The translations under genes and the position numbers were made by a program. 64,000 bases of DNA, from positions 1 to 64,000 of the forward strand of contig JARFNK010000013.1 of assembly GCA_029167225.1 (NCBI GenBank), written 5' to 3'. Each line of letters opens with the position of its first letter. The stretch's first letter is position 1. This document shows positions 47,066-56,704 of the stretch, piece after piece. A model generated the notes under the pieces. That model had not been told where the DNA came from. It searched no databases and saw nothing but the letters and a program-made list of their open reading frames with translations. This DNA comes from Sphingobium arseniciresistens (lineage in GTDB: Bacteria > Pseudomonadota > Alphaproteobacteria > Sphingomonadales > Sphingomonadaceae).

Positions 47066-47851
47066 TCATTCACTGGCGCCCGCGAAGCGCGAGGATGCTT
47101 CCTGCGGGCGGAAACGGCGATCATAGCTGGCGGCATAGAGGCTGCTTTCGCCGAAGTCCTCCGGGTCGAGCACCCGGCCGACCATGATGATCGCGGTGCG
47201 TTCCATGCTGCCAGCGACCGCCTGCTCGACATCCGCCAGCGTTGCCCGGATGATCCGCTGGTCCGGCCAGCTTGCGCGCCAGACGACGGCGACCGGGCAA
47301 TCTGCACCATAGGCGGGGACAAGATCGGCAACCACCTGCGCCAGATTGTGGATAGAGAGGTGGATGGCGAGCGTCGCCCCGGTCGCGGCGAAATTGGCAA
47401 GGCTCTCGGCGGGCGGCATCGCGCTCGCCCGGCCCGGCGTGCGGGTGAGGACGACCGACTGGGTCAGCCCCGGCAAGGTCAGTTCGGCTTCCAGCGCGGC
47501 GGCCGCGGCGGCAAAGGAGGGGACGCCGGGGGTGATGGTGAAGGGGATATCCATCGCGCGCAGCCGGCGAAGTTGCTCGCCCATGGCCGACCATACCGAG
47601 AGATCGCCCGAATGAAGGCGTGCGACATCCTGCCCGGCGGCGTGGGCGGCGGCGATCTCTGCCATGATGTCGTCGAGTGCCAGCGGCGCAGTATTCACGA
47701 TCCGCGCATCGGCTGGGCAATGGCCAAGCACCGCTCCGGGCACGAGCGATCCGGCATAGAGGCAGACCGAGGAGGCGGCGATCAGGTCGCGGCCGCGCAG
47801 GGTGAGCAGGTCGGGCGCGCCGGGGCCGGCGCCGATGAAATGGACGGTCAT
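47066..47851 (-). CDS. cobM: Precorrin-4 C11-methyltransferase CobM
   Basis: A 261-residue SAM-dependent methyltransferase: [20 protein letters not shown] at the N-terminus, [32 protein letters not shown] and [13 protein letters not shown] near the end. It converts precorrin-4 to precorrin-5. The start overlaps the cobE stop as ATGA. Confidence 0.95.
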   Translation of the reverse strand: MTVHFIGAGPGAPDLLTLRGRDLIAASSVCLYAGSLVPGAVLGHCPADARIVNTAPLALDDIMAEIAAAHAAGQDVARLHSGDLSVWSAMGEQLRRLRAMDIPFTITPGVPSFAAAAAALEAELTLPGLTQSVVLTRTPGRASAMPPAESLANFAATGATLAIHLSIHNLAQVVADLVPAYGADCPVAVVWRASWPDQRIIRATLADVEQAVAGSMERTAIIMVGRVLDPEDFGESSLYAASYDRRFRPQEASSRFAGASE

Positions 47852-48228
47852 TGCGGATGTCCTTTGGCAATGGCGCAGGTCGCCATGCGATCGATGGAGA
47901 TGTGGCGCGTTGCGATCAGCTGAGCGGCCGCTCCTGCAGCGGCCAGCGCCGATGCCTCGGCGACGCTGCCACTGTTGCGTTGGGCGAGGCTGGCGGGGGA
48001 TGTGGTGGACGTGGCCATGGCCTCCAGCGCTCCGGCGTCGATCCCGATCACGGGCAGGCCCATCAATGCTGCGAGCGGCGCCAGCGCCGGCGTCTTGTCC
48101 TGCGGCGCGGCGAGCATGGTCACGGGCGAATGCCCCTGTTGCGCGCGCATGAGCGCCGACTGCAGTGAGGCGAGGCTGGCCGCTCCCCGGAATCCGAAGC
48201 CAGCGACGATCACAGCACTACGCTCCAC
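47848..48228 (-). CDS. cobE: Cobalamin biosynthesis protein CobE (CbiG C-terminal type)
   Basis: A 126-residue protein corresponding to the C-terminal domain of Cbi[53 protein letters not shown] and KGHPQ at the end. The exact role in the aerobic route is unsettled; it may stabilise labile intermediates. It overlaps the end of cobL by 19 bp. Confidence 0.9.
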   Translation of the reverse strand: MERSAVIVAGFGFRGAASLASLQSALMRAQQGHSPVTMLAAPQDKTPALAPLAALMGLPVIGIDAGALEAMATSTTSPASLAQRNSGSVAEASALAAAGAAAQLIATRHISIDRMATCAIAKGHPQ

Positions 48229-49418
48229 TGGACAACCGGATAGCTAGCCCGCCATCCCCGGCGAGTGCCGATCGGCGAGGCTTCGGAAAGTTCGATGCGC
48301 AGCAGGCTGCCGCCGCGTTGCGCGTGCCATTGCGCAAGCAGCGCTTCGGACTCGAGCGTCACGGCGTTCGCCACCAGCCGCGTGCCGGCGGGGACGCGAT
48401 CCCAGAGCGTGGTCAGTAGCGCATCCGACAGGCCGCCGCCGATGAAGATGGCATCGGGCGTGCCAGCGAGGGGCAAGGCATCCGGCGCGCGTCCCACGAT
48501 CATGTCAAGGCGATCGACACCCAGCCCGGCGGCATTGGTGCTGGCCCGCGCGGCGCGCACCGGATCGGCCTCGAACGCCACCGCGCGGTTGGCCGGGTGG
48601 GCGAGCAGCCATTCTATGCCGATCGATCCCGATCCCGCGCCAATGTCCCACAATATCTCGCCGGGGCGAGGTGCGAGGGCTGAGAGGGTCAGGGCGCGGA
48701 TCGGGCGCTTGCTGATCTGCCCGTCATGATCGAACCAGGTATCGGCAAGGCCGGATGTCGAGGGCAATGCAGCGCCATCGCCCGCGCATGTGATTGCGAC
48801 GGCAACCGGATGCACGATGTTCCGGAGGTCAAATGCTTCGGCGGTCGTCCGGGTGATCCGCTCGCGCGGTCCGCCCAGCGCCTCCAGCACATGCAGCGGC
48901 GAAGCGCCAAAACCCAGATCGACAAGATAACGGGCAAGCGCCGGAACCGCATCGCCATCGCGGAGCAGCGCGATGATACGCCGATCGGGCGCCAGATATG
49001 GCCGCAGGCGCGCGAACGGTGCGGCATGGAGACCGAGGCAGGCGGTGTCATGGATCGCCCAGCCCAGTCGCGCGGCGGCAAGTGCGAAGGTCGAGGGGGC
49101 GGGATGAGCCTCCCATTCCCCCGGATCGAGGTTGCGCGTGATCACTGCGCCCGCGCCGAACCAGAAGGGGTCGCCCGACGCCAGCATCGCGACGCGCTGC
49201 CCACGCAGCGCGAGCAGGCGCGCAATTCCTTCGCTGAACGGAACGGGCCATTCCACCGTGGGGCGGTCCCATGCGCCGAGCAGCGTGAGATGCCGCGCGG
49301 AGCCCATCACCACTTCCGCCTGCGCGAGCGCTTGACGGCTCGCAGGGGCCAGTCCATCCGGTCCGTCCTCGCCAATGCCAATGATCGTCAGCCATGCCGA
49401 TCCGGGAGTTTCAGCCAT
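48210..49418 (-). CDS. cobL: Precorrin-6Y C5,15-methyltransferase (decarboxylating) CobL
   Basis: A 402-residue fusion of two methyltransferases. The N-terminal CbiE-like half has [20 protein letters not shown] and [14 protein letters not shown]. The C-terminal CbiT-like half has [20 protein letters not shown] and [12 protein letters not shown]. It methylates C5 and C15 and decarboxylates precorrin-6B. Its start codon (49416-49418) overlaps the start codon of cobK on the other strand, so the cobL leader must lie inside cobK or the read must come through from cobJ. Confidence 0.95.
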   Translation of the reverse strand: MAETPGSAWLTIIGIGEDGPDGLAPASRQALAQAEVVMGSARHLTLLGAWDRPTVEWPVPFSEGIARLLALRGQRVAMLASGDPFWFGAGAVITRNLDPGEWEAHPAPSTFALAAARLGWAIHDTACLGLHAAPFARLRPYLAPDRRIIALLRDGDAVPALARYLVDLGFGASPLHVLEALGGPRERITRTTAEAFDLRNIVHPVAVAITCAGDGAALPSTSGLADTWFDHDGQISKRPIRALTLSALAPRPGEILWDIGAGSGSIGIEWLLAHPANRAVAFEADPVRAARASTNAAGLGVDRLDMIVGRAPDALPLAGTPDAIFIGGGLSDALLTTLWDRVPAGTRLVANAVTLESEALLAQWHAQRGGSLLRIELSEASPIGTRRGWRASYPVVQWSVVL

Positions 49419-50166
49419 GCCGAATATCCTCCTTCTGGGCGGCACCATGGAGGCAAGTGCGCTCGCCCGGTTGCTGGCGGCGCGCGGGATGCAGGCGACG
49501 CTGAGCTATGCCGGCCGGGTCGAGCAGCCCAGGCCACAACCCATTCCCGTTCGCGTCGGCGGTTTTGGCGGAGCGGAGGGGCTCGCCGGCTACCTGCGGG
49601 AACAGGGCGTCACGCATATCGTGGATGCCACCCATCCCTTTGCCGCGACCATGAGCGCGAACGCGGTGCAGGCCTCGGCGATGGCCTGCGTCGTGCATAT
49701 CGCGCTGACCCGTCCGGCATGGACGCCGGTCGCCGGGGACAGATGGACCCTTGTCGCCGATATCGATGGCGCCGTCGCGGCACTGGATGGCCCGCCGCGC
49801 CGGGTGATGCTGGCGATGGGGCGGATGCATGTGGAGGCATTCGCCGCCCGGCCGCAGCATCATTATCTGCTGCGCTTCATCGATGCGCCGAAGGCTCCGC
49901 CGACGCTGCCGCATCACCATGTTGTCGTCGATCGCGGCCCGTTCAGCGCTGAAGGCGACATCCGGCTGATACGGGCACATGAGATCGACCTGGTCCTCTG
50001 CAAGAATGCCGGGGGCAAGGGGGCGGAGGCCAAGCTGATCGCGGCGCGCGAACTGGGCCTGCCGGTCATCATGATCGACCGCCCCGCCATGCCGGCGCGC
50101 ACGGAGGTCCATGCCCCCGAAGATGTCATGCGCTGGCTGGATCATGGCGCCGACCGCGGCGTGTAG
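49417..50166 (+). CDS. cobK: Precorrin-6A reductase CobK, inverted within the cob operon
   Basis: A 249-residue NADPH-dependent reductase beginning [20 protein letters not shown], with THIVDATHPFAATMSANAVQA, MLAMGRMHVEAFA and VLCKNAGGKGAEAKLIAAREL. It reduces precorrin-6A to 6B, the step between CobF and CobL. It is the only cob gene on the plus strand in a run of minus-strand genes. Its ATG overlaps the cobL ATG head to head and its stop lies 25 bp inside the end of cobJ, so it has no free sequence on either side. It is antisense to any transcript that runs from cobJ into cobL. Confidence 0.95.
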   Translation: MPNILLLGGTMEASALARLLAARGMQATLSYAGRVEQPRPQPIPVRVGGFGGAEGLAGYLREQGVTHIVDATHPFAATMSANAVQASAMACVVHIALTRPAWTPVAGDRWTLVADIDGAVAALDGPPRRVMLAMGRMHVEAFAARPQHHYLLRFIDAPKAPPTLPHHHVVVDRGPFSAEGDIRLIRAHEIDLVLCKNAGGKGAEAKLIAARELGLPVIMIDRPAMPARTEVHAPEDVMRWLDHGADRGV

Positions 50167-50924
50167 AGGATCGGTCCCGCGGCCCGTTTGATCAGGCGCG
50201 TCTGGCTGGAACCGACGATGACCATCGTCCGCATGTCGGCCATCTCCGGGGTCGCCTGCGTCAACGGCACGATCTGCAACCGTTCCTCGGGGGTGGAGAC
50301 GGCGCGGGCGAACAGCATGGGGCGATCGTCCCGGCAGGCCTCGCGCAGCACCTCCAGCGCGCGGGCGAAGCCTTCGGGGCGCGCCTTCGATCGCGGGTTG
50401 TAGAAGGCCATGGCGAAGTCGGCCTCCGCCGCCAGCCGCAGCCGGCGCTCGATCAGCGGCCAGGGCTTGAGATTGTCGGAGAGGTTGATCGCGCAGAAAT
50501 CATGGCCCAGAGGCGCGCCGGCACGGGCACTGGCCGCTAGCATCGCGGTGATGCCGGGCAGCACGCGAATGTCGAGCTCGCGCCAATGATCGGGGCCTGC
50601 CTCCAGCGCCTCGAACACGGCGGCGGCCATCGCGAAGACGCCGGGGTCGCCCGAGGACACGACCACGACACGCCGCCCGGCCGCCGCGAGGTCCAGCGCA
50701 TGGACGGAACGGTCCAGCTCCACGCGGTTGTCCGACGGGTGCAGGGTCAGCCCTTCGCGCGGCGCCACGCGCGCGACATAGGGGATATAGCCGATGACGT
50801 CGGTGGCCTGCGCCAGCACGGCGGTCACTTCCGGCGTCACCATGGCTTCATCGCCCGGACCAAGTCCCGCGATGGCGATCCAGCCGCCGGTGCCGTTCAC
50901 GCTGCCTGCCCTGCCCACGCTCAT
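50142..50924 (-). CDS. cobJ: Precorrin-3B C17-methyltransferase CobJ
   Basis: A 260-residue methyltransferase that contracts the ring and methylates C17. Segments are IAGLGPGDEAMVTPEVTAVL, VVSSGDPGVFAMAAAVFEAL, VLPGITAMLAASARAGAPLG, AMAFYNPRSKARPEGFARAL and VIVGSSQTRLI. Its ATG overlaps the cobI stop; its 3' end overlaps the 3' end of cobK. Confidence 0.95.
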   Translation of the reverse strand: MSVGRAGSVNGTGGWIAIAGLGPGDEAMVTPEVTAVLAQATDVIGYIPYVARVAPREGLTLHPSDNRVELDRSVHALDLAAAGRRVVVVSSGDPGVFAMAAAVFEALEAGPDHWRELDIRVLPGITAMLAASARAGAPLGHDFCAINLSDNLKPWPLIERRLRLAAEADFAMAFYNPRSKARPEGFARALEVLREACRDDRPMLFARAVSTPEERLQIVPLTQATPEMADMRTMVIVGSSQTRLIKRAAGPILYTPRSAP

Positions 50925-51682
50925 GGCCTGCGCCCCTGGCCGTGGATCAGCAGGATCGAGAAATAGGGGGTGACGCTCTCCGCCTCGACCAGGCGGGTGA
51001 CGCGCTGGCTGGGCATGGCCGCATGTTCGACCAGCCAGGCGCTGTCCTCGCGGCCGGCAGCCGCCACCGCGCGGCGCAGCTTGGCGAGGTTGCGGCCGAT
51101 CTTCATCACGACCAGCGCATCGGTATCGCGGATGCGGCGGCCCAGATCGGCCTCAGGCAGGGTCGCCATCAGGACCGTGAGCACGTCGTCGCCCCAGGTG
51201 ATGGGGGCGCCCGTCGCGGTCCAGGCGCCCGCCATGCCGGTGATGCCGGGAACGACCTCTACCGGGACGATGCCCGACAGGCGGCTGTGCAAATGCATGA
51301 ACGAACCGTAGAAAAAGGGATCGCCCTCGCACAGCACCACCACATCCTCGCCGGCCTGCGCCAGCGCGGTCAGGCGTGCCGTGCAGTCCGCATAGAAGGC
51401 CGAGAGGCAGGCATTGTAGCGCGGGTCGGACAGCGGGATTTCCGTCGTCACCGGATATTCCATCGGGATTTCGACGGCGTCGGCCCGCAGCATCCCGTCG
51501 GCGATGCGCCGGGCTTGCCCGGGCCTTCCGGCCTTGCGGAAATAGGCGATATGGCGGGCGCCGCGCACCAGCCGGTCGGCACGGACGCTCAGAAGATCCT
51601 GCGCGCCGGGGCCAAGGCCCACGCCATGGATGGTGCCGAGCCTGTTTTCGGGCTTGGTCGCGGTCATCAGTGCGCTGCTCAT
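50921..51682 (-). CDS. cobI: Precorrin-2 C20-methyltransferase CobI
   Basis: A 253-residue methyltransferase with GVGLGPGAQDLLSVRADRLV, VVLCEGDPFFYGSFMHLHSR, EVVPGITGMAGAWTATG and VVMKIGRNLAKLRRAV. It converts precorrin-2 to precorrin-3A. The start at 51682 overlaps the cobH stop as ATGA. Confidence 0.95.
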   Translation of the reverse strand: MSSALMTATKPENRLGTIHGVGLGPGAQDLLSVRADRLVRGARHIAYFRKAGRPGQARRIADGMLRADAVEIPMEYPVTTEIPLSDPRYNACLSAFYADCTARLTALAQAGEDVVVLCEGDPFFYGSFMHLHSRLSGIVPVEVVPGITGMAGAWTATGAPITWGDDVLTVLMATLPEADLGRRIRDTDALVVMKIGRNLAKLRRAVAAAGREDSAWLVEHAAMPSQRVTRLVEAESVTPYFSILLIHGQGRRP

Positions 51683-52308
51683 TCGGCGCGGCTCGCAAGC
51701 GCGTTGATCGCCGCGACGGTGATGGCGCTGCCGCCCAGCCGCCCTTCCACGATGCAGCAGGGCACGGGCGGCGCTGCCCACAGCGCGGCCTTGGATTCCG
51801 CCGCGCCGACGAAGCCCACAGAGCAGCCGATGATCGCCGCCGGGCGCGGGCAGGCGGGGTCTTCCAGCATGTTGAGCAGGTGGAACAGTGCCGTCGGCGC
51901 ATTGCCGATCGCCACCAGCGCGCCCTTCAGATGCGGGCGCCACAGCTCCAGCGCGGCCGCCGACCGGGTATTGCCCATCGCCCGTGCCATGTCCGGCACT
52001 TGCGGCGCGTTGAGCGTGCAGATGACGGGATTGTCGGCCGGAAGGCGCGTGCGCGTCACGCCTTCGGAGACCATCCGGGCATCGCACAGGATGGGCGCGC
52101 CCCTCTCCAGCGCGGCGCGAGCCTCTACCGCGAACCGATCGGAAAAGCGGATGTCGCGGGCAAGCTCGACCATGCCGGCGGAGTGGATCATGCGGACGGC
52201 GACCGGCTCTTCCTCGCTAGAGAAACGGGCAAGGTCCGCTTCCGCGCGGATGGTGGCGAAGGATTGGCGATAGATCGCCGCCCCGTCTGTCTCATAGCTA
52301 TGCGGCAT
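51679..52308 (-). CDS. cobH: Precorrin-8X methylmutase CobH
   Basis: A 209-residue methylmutase that moves the C11 methyl to C12, giving hydrogenobyrinic acid. It has IRAEADLARFSSEEEPVAVR, the active-site histidine in RMIHSAGMVE, and IGNAPTALFHLLNMLED. It overlaps the cobG stop as TGATG and the cobI start as ATGA. Confidence 0.95.
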   Translation of the reverse strand: MPHSYETDGAAIYRQSFATIRAEADLARFSSEEEPVAVRMIHSAGMVELARDIRFSDRFAVEARAALERGAPILCDARMVSEGVTRTRLPADNPVICTLNAPQVPDMARAMGNTRSAAALELWRPHLKGALVAIGNAPTALFHLLNMLEDPACPRPAAIIGCSVGFVGAAESKAALWAAPPVPCCIVEGRLGGSAITVAAINALASRAE

Positions 52309-53438
52309 CAAACGGCTCCAAAATGATCGAGAACCTCTGCGCTGCTCAGCCCGGCGCGGATGGCGGGGCCGCCGGCTCGGGCATCGAGGGCAAGGTCGAA
52401 AAGGCCGTCGCGGCCGGTGAGGGTGACAGGGGCGGGGAGCACGCGGGCGCAGCCCTTGGCACAGCCCGAGACGTGCAGGCGTCCATCCACATGCGGCGCG
52501 AGGCGGCGGGCGAGATCGCGTGTCTCCACCGTGGCCTGCGGGCAGAGGGGCGCGCCGGGGCACGCATCGACACGCGCCAGTGGATCGCCGGGGGCCAGCA
52601 AGAAGCCGTCTGCCTCCCGGATGGGCGCACCTTCGACAAGCAGCATGCGCCACGGCGTGATCCGTAGCATCTGCAGGTGGTCAGAGCCCATCAGCGCGGA
52701 AAGCTTGTGTCCCTCGACCTGGCCGAAGGGCAGGCGATAGGCGACAGCATTCGGGCGCTGTCCCGGCAGGAGAGCAGGCGCAGGAGGGGCCGGGCGCCAG
52801 TCACCTTTCGCCCAAGCCGGAAGCACGGCCATGTGCCGTGCCATCCGCCCCGCGTCGCTGCCGCCAGTGTCGGCGAACCAATGTGCCAGCGCGATGAGGG
52901 CATCGACTTCAGCGCCCTGCTGAATCGCTCTCCCGGTCGGGCGTCCATCCGCACGCAGGATCAGGCCGCCTTGATCGCCGCGCTCGATACGGAAGTCACC
53001 CGGATCGCCGGTTAGCACGGGGGCAGAGCCCGCATCGATGGCGAAACCGACCTTTGGCGGCAGGTCGGGCAGTTCGTCGAGGCGTGCGGCCAGCCCGGTT
53101 GCAATCCGTGCGGTATCGTCGCCCGCCTGCCATTCCGGCGCGACAAGGATGTTGTGCCGCGCTTCCGCGACCGGATCGGGGGCGACCAGTCCCAGAGCGA
53201 TCAACCGTTCGAGCAGCACGGGCCAGCCATTGTCTTTGACGCCGCGAATCTGGAGGTTGGCGCGGCTCGTCATGTCGATCAGGCCGTTGCCATGCGCGAT
53301 CGCCGCCTCGCACAGCCCCAGCACCTGCGCACGCGTCAGTTGCCCCAGTCGAGGCCGCACGCGCACCAGCAGGCCGTCGCCTGCGGCCATTGGATGCCAT
53401 GCATCGGGGCACCAGCCCTTGATCGCGAAGCCGCTCAT
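52308..53438 (-). CDS. cobG: Precorrin-3B synthase CobG
   Basis: A 376-residue sulfite/nitrite reductase-like iron-sulfur monooxygenase that hydroxylates precorrin-3A with oxygen; it marks the aerobic pathway. The two ferredoxin-like halves are visible (SRANLQIRGV), and the cluster cysteines are in ACPGAPLCPQATVETRDLA and HVSGCAKGCARV. The start at 53438 overlaps the cobN stop as ATGA. Confidence 0.93.
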   Translation of the reverse strand: MSGFAIKGWCPDAWHPMAAGDGLLVRVRPRLGQLTRAQVLGLCEAAIAHGNGLIDMTSRANLQIRGVKDNGWPVLLERLIALGLVAPDPVAEARHNILVAPEWQAGDDTARIATGLAARLDELPDLPPKVGFAIDAGSAPVLTGDPGDFRIERGDQGGLILRADGRPTGRAIQQGAEVDALIALAHWFADTGGSDAGRMARHMAVLPAWAKGDWRPAPPAPALLPGQRPNAVAYRLPFGQVEGHKLSALMGSDHLQMLRITPWRMLLVEGAPIREADGFLLAPGDPLARVDACPGAPLCPQATVETRDLARRLAPHVDGRLHVSGCAKGCARVLPAPVTLTGRDGLFDLALDARAGGPAIRAGLSSAEVLDHFGAV

Positions 53439-56400
53439 GCACGTTCCTGCAGGCTGGCGATGATCGAGTTGCGCCGCGTCTGCCACAGCCCGGCGTCGTG
53501 CAACGCGGCGAAGCGCACCTCCATCGCGGCCAGCGCGGCGGGATTTGCCTGCGCAAGGAAATCCCGCACCTCGGGCTGGCCAAGTGTCGCATCATGATAG
53601 AGATCGATCAGCTGCGGCGGCAGGCCGCCGGCCAGATGCGCGAAGGCGCCCAGATGATCCAGCGTCGCGGCCAGTTCCGCGCCGCCGCGAAAGCCGTGGC
53701 GCATCATGCCCGCGACCCAGCCGGGATGCGCCGCGCGTGACCGCACGACGCGGGCGATTTCCTCGGTCAGGGTCCGCGCGGCGGGGTGATCGGGATCGCG
53801 ATTGTCGAGATGGTACAGCGTCGCGCTGCCCCCGGCGACGGACTGGGCGGCGGCAAAGCCGGCCTCATGTGCGGCATAGTCGGCGGCGAGCAGCAGGTCG
53901 GTTTCCGGCAGATCCTGCAGGTGGACGAAGGCGTCCGCGCCGGCGACGCGCAGCCGCAGGCCGTCCGGGTCGGCATGGTCGCTGTCGGTGTCCAGCGCAT
54001 GGTCGGATGCAGCGAGCCATGCCTCGCCCGCCGCCTGCCGGGCCTCGGCGGTGTAGACATCGGCGGCGTCCCCCATGCCCAGGCCGAAATGGCCGGGGCG
54101 CGGGCCATAGACGCGCGGGGAGGGGGGCTTGCCGACGAAAGGGTTCCACTCCGGCGGTTCGTCGCGGCTGTGCAGCGCGCGCACGGCCTGCCCGAAAAGC
54201 GCCGGAAGTGTCGGGAAGGCATCGCGGAACAGGCCCGAGACGCGCAGGGTCACGTCGATGCGCGGACGGTCGAACAGGACGAGCGGCAGGATCTCGATGC
54301 CCGTGACCCGTTCAGAGGCCATGTCCCATTCCGGCTTCGCGCCCAGCAGGTGCAGCGCCATCGCGAATTCCTCGCCCGCGGTCCGCATGGTCGCCGATCC
54401 CCACAGGTCGACGACAAGGCCGCGCGGATAATCGCCATGGTCCTGCAGGTGCCGCCGGACCAGCTCCTCTGCGAGCCTGACCCCCTGCGCATGGGCGGCG
54501 CGGGAGGGGACGGCGCGCGGATCGATCGTATAGAGGTTGCGCCCGGTCGGCAGCACGTCGGATCGCCCGCGATAGGGGGAGCCGGACGGGCCAGGGGCAA
54601 CGCGCCTGCCGTCGAGCGCGGCGAGCAGCCCCGCACGCTCGGCATCGCCTTGTTCGCCCCGGCCGAAGACATGCAGCCCGTCGCCGAACTGGCTCTCCTT
54701 CACGTCGCAGACAAAGCGGTCGATCCGGGTGATGACCTCGCCCAGCGACATGGCGGCGCCGATGCCGAGTTCGGCGTCCAGCCCCAGCGCCTCAGCCTCT
54801 TCGCGGATCGCGATGCAGAGGCGGTTGCGTCGTGCTGGATCGAGCCCGTCGGCATTGGAAAACTCGTCCAGCAGCGTTTCGATGCGGGCCAGTTCCGCGC
54901 TGCTGCCCGATGGTGCGAGCGGCGGCGGGGCGTGGCCGATCGTGACCGCGCCGATCCTGCGCTTGGCCTGTGCCGCCTCACCGGGATCGTTGACGATGAA
55001 GGGGTAGATGATCGGCATCGCGCCCGTCAGCGCTTCGGGCCAGCAGTCGCTGGACAGGGCGACGGATTTGCCCGGCAACCACTCCAGCGTCCCATGCGCG
55101 CCGACGTGGATGATGGCGTCCGCACCCTGCGCGCGCAGCCACAGGTAGAAGGCGACATAGGCGTGGCGCGGGCAGCGGGAGAGGTCATGATAGTCGGCCT
55201 CGCGCGTGGCGGGGATGCCGCGTTCCGGCTGGAGCGTGAGCGTGATGGCTCCCGCCTGCACGGCTGCGAAGGCGAAAGCCCCGTCCTGCAGCGCGGGATC
55301 GTCTTCCGGTCGCCCCCATGTCGAGAGAAGGTCCGCGCGCGCGGCGGCGGGAAGGGCATCCATGGCCTTGCGATATTCCGCCAGCGGCCAGGAGATACGC
55401 TTGGACAAGAGCGCGTCGGCAAGATCGGGGTGCTCCGCAGCAGCATAACCCGCCTCCGCCAGATCGCCCAGCATGGCCTGCATCGATGCCAGGGCGTCGA
55501 GACCCACGGCATGGGCCATCTGATAGGATTTGCCCGGATAGGTCGACAGGACCAGGGCGAGGCGTCGCTGGTCGCGTGGCTTGCTCCCCAGGCTGATCCA
55601 GCGCGCGACCCGGTCGGCAATGACATCGATGCGGACGGGGTCGGCCGCATGCGCCCCGCGTGCGAACTCAAGATCGGGATCGCGCGGGGCGGTATCCTTG
55701 AAGCTGGCGACGCCGGCGAAGATGCGCCCGTCCACTTCGGGCAGCACGACATGCATGGCAAGATCGGTGGGGGAGAGGCCGCGCGATGCCTCCTGCCACG
55801 CCGCGCGGCTAGAGGTCGCCATTGCCAGCTGGAACACCGGCACCTCCGCGCTGTCCAGAGGCGTGCGGCCATCCTCGCCGCGCGCAGAAAAGGCGGTGGC
55901 GTTGACGACGGCCTTGGGGCCCAGCACGCGCACCCAGCGCGCGATCCAGGCGCGCACGCCCTCTGCCTTGAGCGAAGGCGCGAACAGGCCCAGCACATCG
56001 AAGCCGCGCCGCGCGAACGCCGCATGCAGCGCCTCGAACGGATCGACATCGGCCGCCGTCAGATAGGAGCGATAGAAGATCAGCAGAATGCGGGGGCGGG
56101 TGGAGGTCAGCGCGAACGCCGCCGGGCAGGCCACGCCCACGGCTGGCTGCCATGCGGCCACGGTCGCAATCGCCAGAGCGCCTTCCGCCGCGCTGGCCTG
56201 AAACCCCGCCGCCTGCGCCAGAAGGGCAAGCGCCGCCTGCGCCGCCGCCGTGCCCCCGGCATCGCAAAGCCCGGCCAGTTCATGCAGCATCGGCTCACCC
56301 AGGGTCGAGACCGCGCTCAGCCGCCGGTCCGGGCGGCCATCGCCGGGGACGACGGCCAGCGCGATCCCGCGCGCCCGCGCCAGTGCCTCGACCTGCTGCA

Positions 56401-56698
56401 GGCCATAGGACCAATAGGATGCGCCACCGATCAGCCGGATGAGGATGGCCTTTGCCCCCGACAATGTCTGCTCGACATAGGTATCGACCGACAGCGGGTG
56501 GGCGAGCGCCGCCAGATTGGCGAGCCGAAGCGAGGGTAGGGCGCTCCCCGCCGCACGGGCGCGACGCCACCCTGCCGCGAAGGCCCCGAGGTCGCTGTCG
56601 GAAAAGGACAGCACCACAAGATCGGCGGGCGTCTGCCCCAGATCCTGCGGGACAGCCATTTCCTCGATCCCATGGCTTTCGCGGAAGAGGACGTGCAT
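53435..56698 (-). CDS. cobN: Cobaltochelatase large subunit CobN
   Basis: A 1,087-residue CobN/magnesium-chelatase H-type protein that holds hydrogenobyrinic diamide while CobST drive ATP-dependent cobalt insertion. Typical blocks are GGASYWSYGLQQVEALAR, NATAFSARGEDG, ADAIIHVGAHGTLEWLPGKS and LFRDAFPTLPALFGQAVRAL. It is on the short side for the family. CobS and CobT are not in the window. It follows cobW after 6 bp. Confidence 0.95.
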   Translation of the reverse strand: MHVLFRESHGIEEMAVPQDLGQTPADLVVLSFSDSDLGAFAAGWRRARAAGSALPSLRLANLAALAHPLSVDTYVEQTLSGAKAILIRLIGGASYWSYGLQQVEALARARGIALAVVPGDGRPDRRLSAVSTLGEPMLHELAGLCDAGGTAAAQAALALLAQAAGFQASAAEGALAIATVAAWQPAVGVACPAAFALTSTRPRILLIFYRSYLTAADVDPFEALHAAFARRGFDVLGLFAPSLKAEGVRAWIARWVRVLGPKAVVNATAFSARGEDGRTPLDSAEVPVFQLAMATSSRAAWQEASRGLSPTDLAMHVVLPEVDGRIFAGVASFKDTAPRDPDLEFARGAHAADPVRIDVIADRVARWISLGSKPRDQRRLALVLSTYPGKSYQMAHAVGLDALASMQAMLGDLAEAGYAAAEHPDLADALLSKRISWPLAEYRKAMDALPAAARADLLSTWGRPEDDPALQDGAFAFAAVQAGAITLTLQPERGIPATREADYHDLSRCPRHAYVAFYLWLRAQGADAIIHVGAHGTLEWLPGKSVALSSDCWPEALTGAMPIIYPFIVNDPGEAAQAKRRIGAVTIGHAPPPLAPSGSSAELARIETLLDEFSNADGLDPARRNRLCIAIREEAEALGLDAELGIGAAMSLGEVITRIDRFVCDVKESQFGDGLHVFGRGEQGDAERAGLLAALDGRRVAPGPSGSPYRGRSDVLPTGRNLYTIDPRAVPSRAAHAQGVRLAEELVRRHLQDHGDYPRGLVVDLWGSATMRTAGEEFAMALHLLGAKPEWDMASERVTGIEILPLVLFDRPRIDVTLRVSGLFRDAFPTLPALFGQAVRALHSRDEPPEWNPFVGKPPSPRVYGPRPGHFGLGMGDAADVYTAEARQAAGEAWLAASDHALDTDSDHADPDGLRLRVAGADAFVHLQDLPETDLLLAADYAAHEAGFAAAQSVAGGSATLYHLDNRDPDHPAARTLTEEIARVVRSRAAHPGWVAGMMRHGFRGGAELAATLDHLGAFAHLAGGLPPQLIDLYHDATLGQPEVRDFLAQANPAALAAMEVRFAALHDAGLWQTRRNSIIASLQERA

Positions 56699-56704
56699 GA
56701 GCGA

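Noticed and set aside
53786-56539. 917-codon open frame on the plus strand
   Set aside because: It lies wholly opposite cobN; composition is atypical and no domain is visible.
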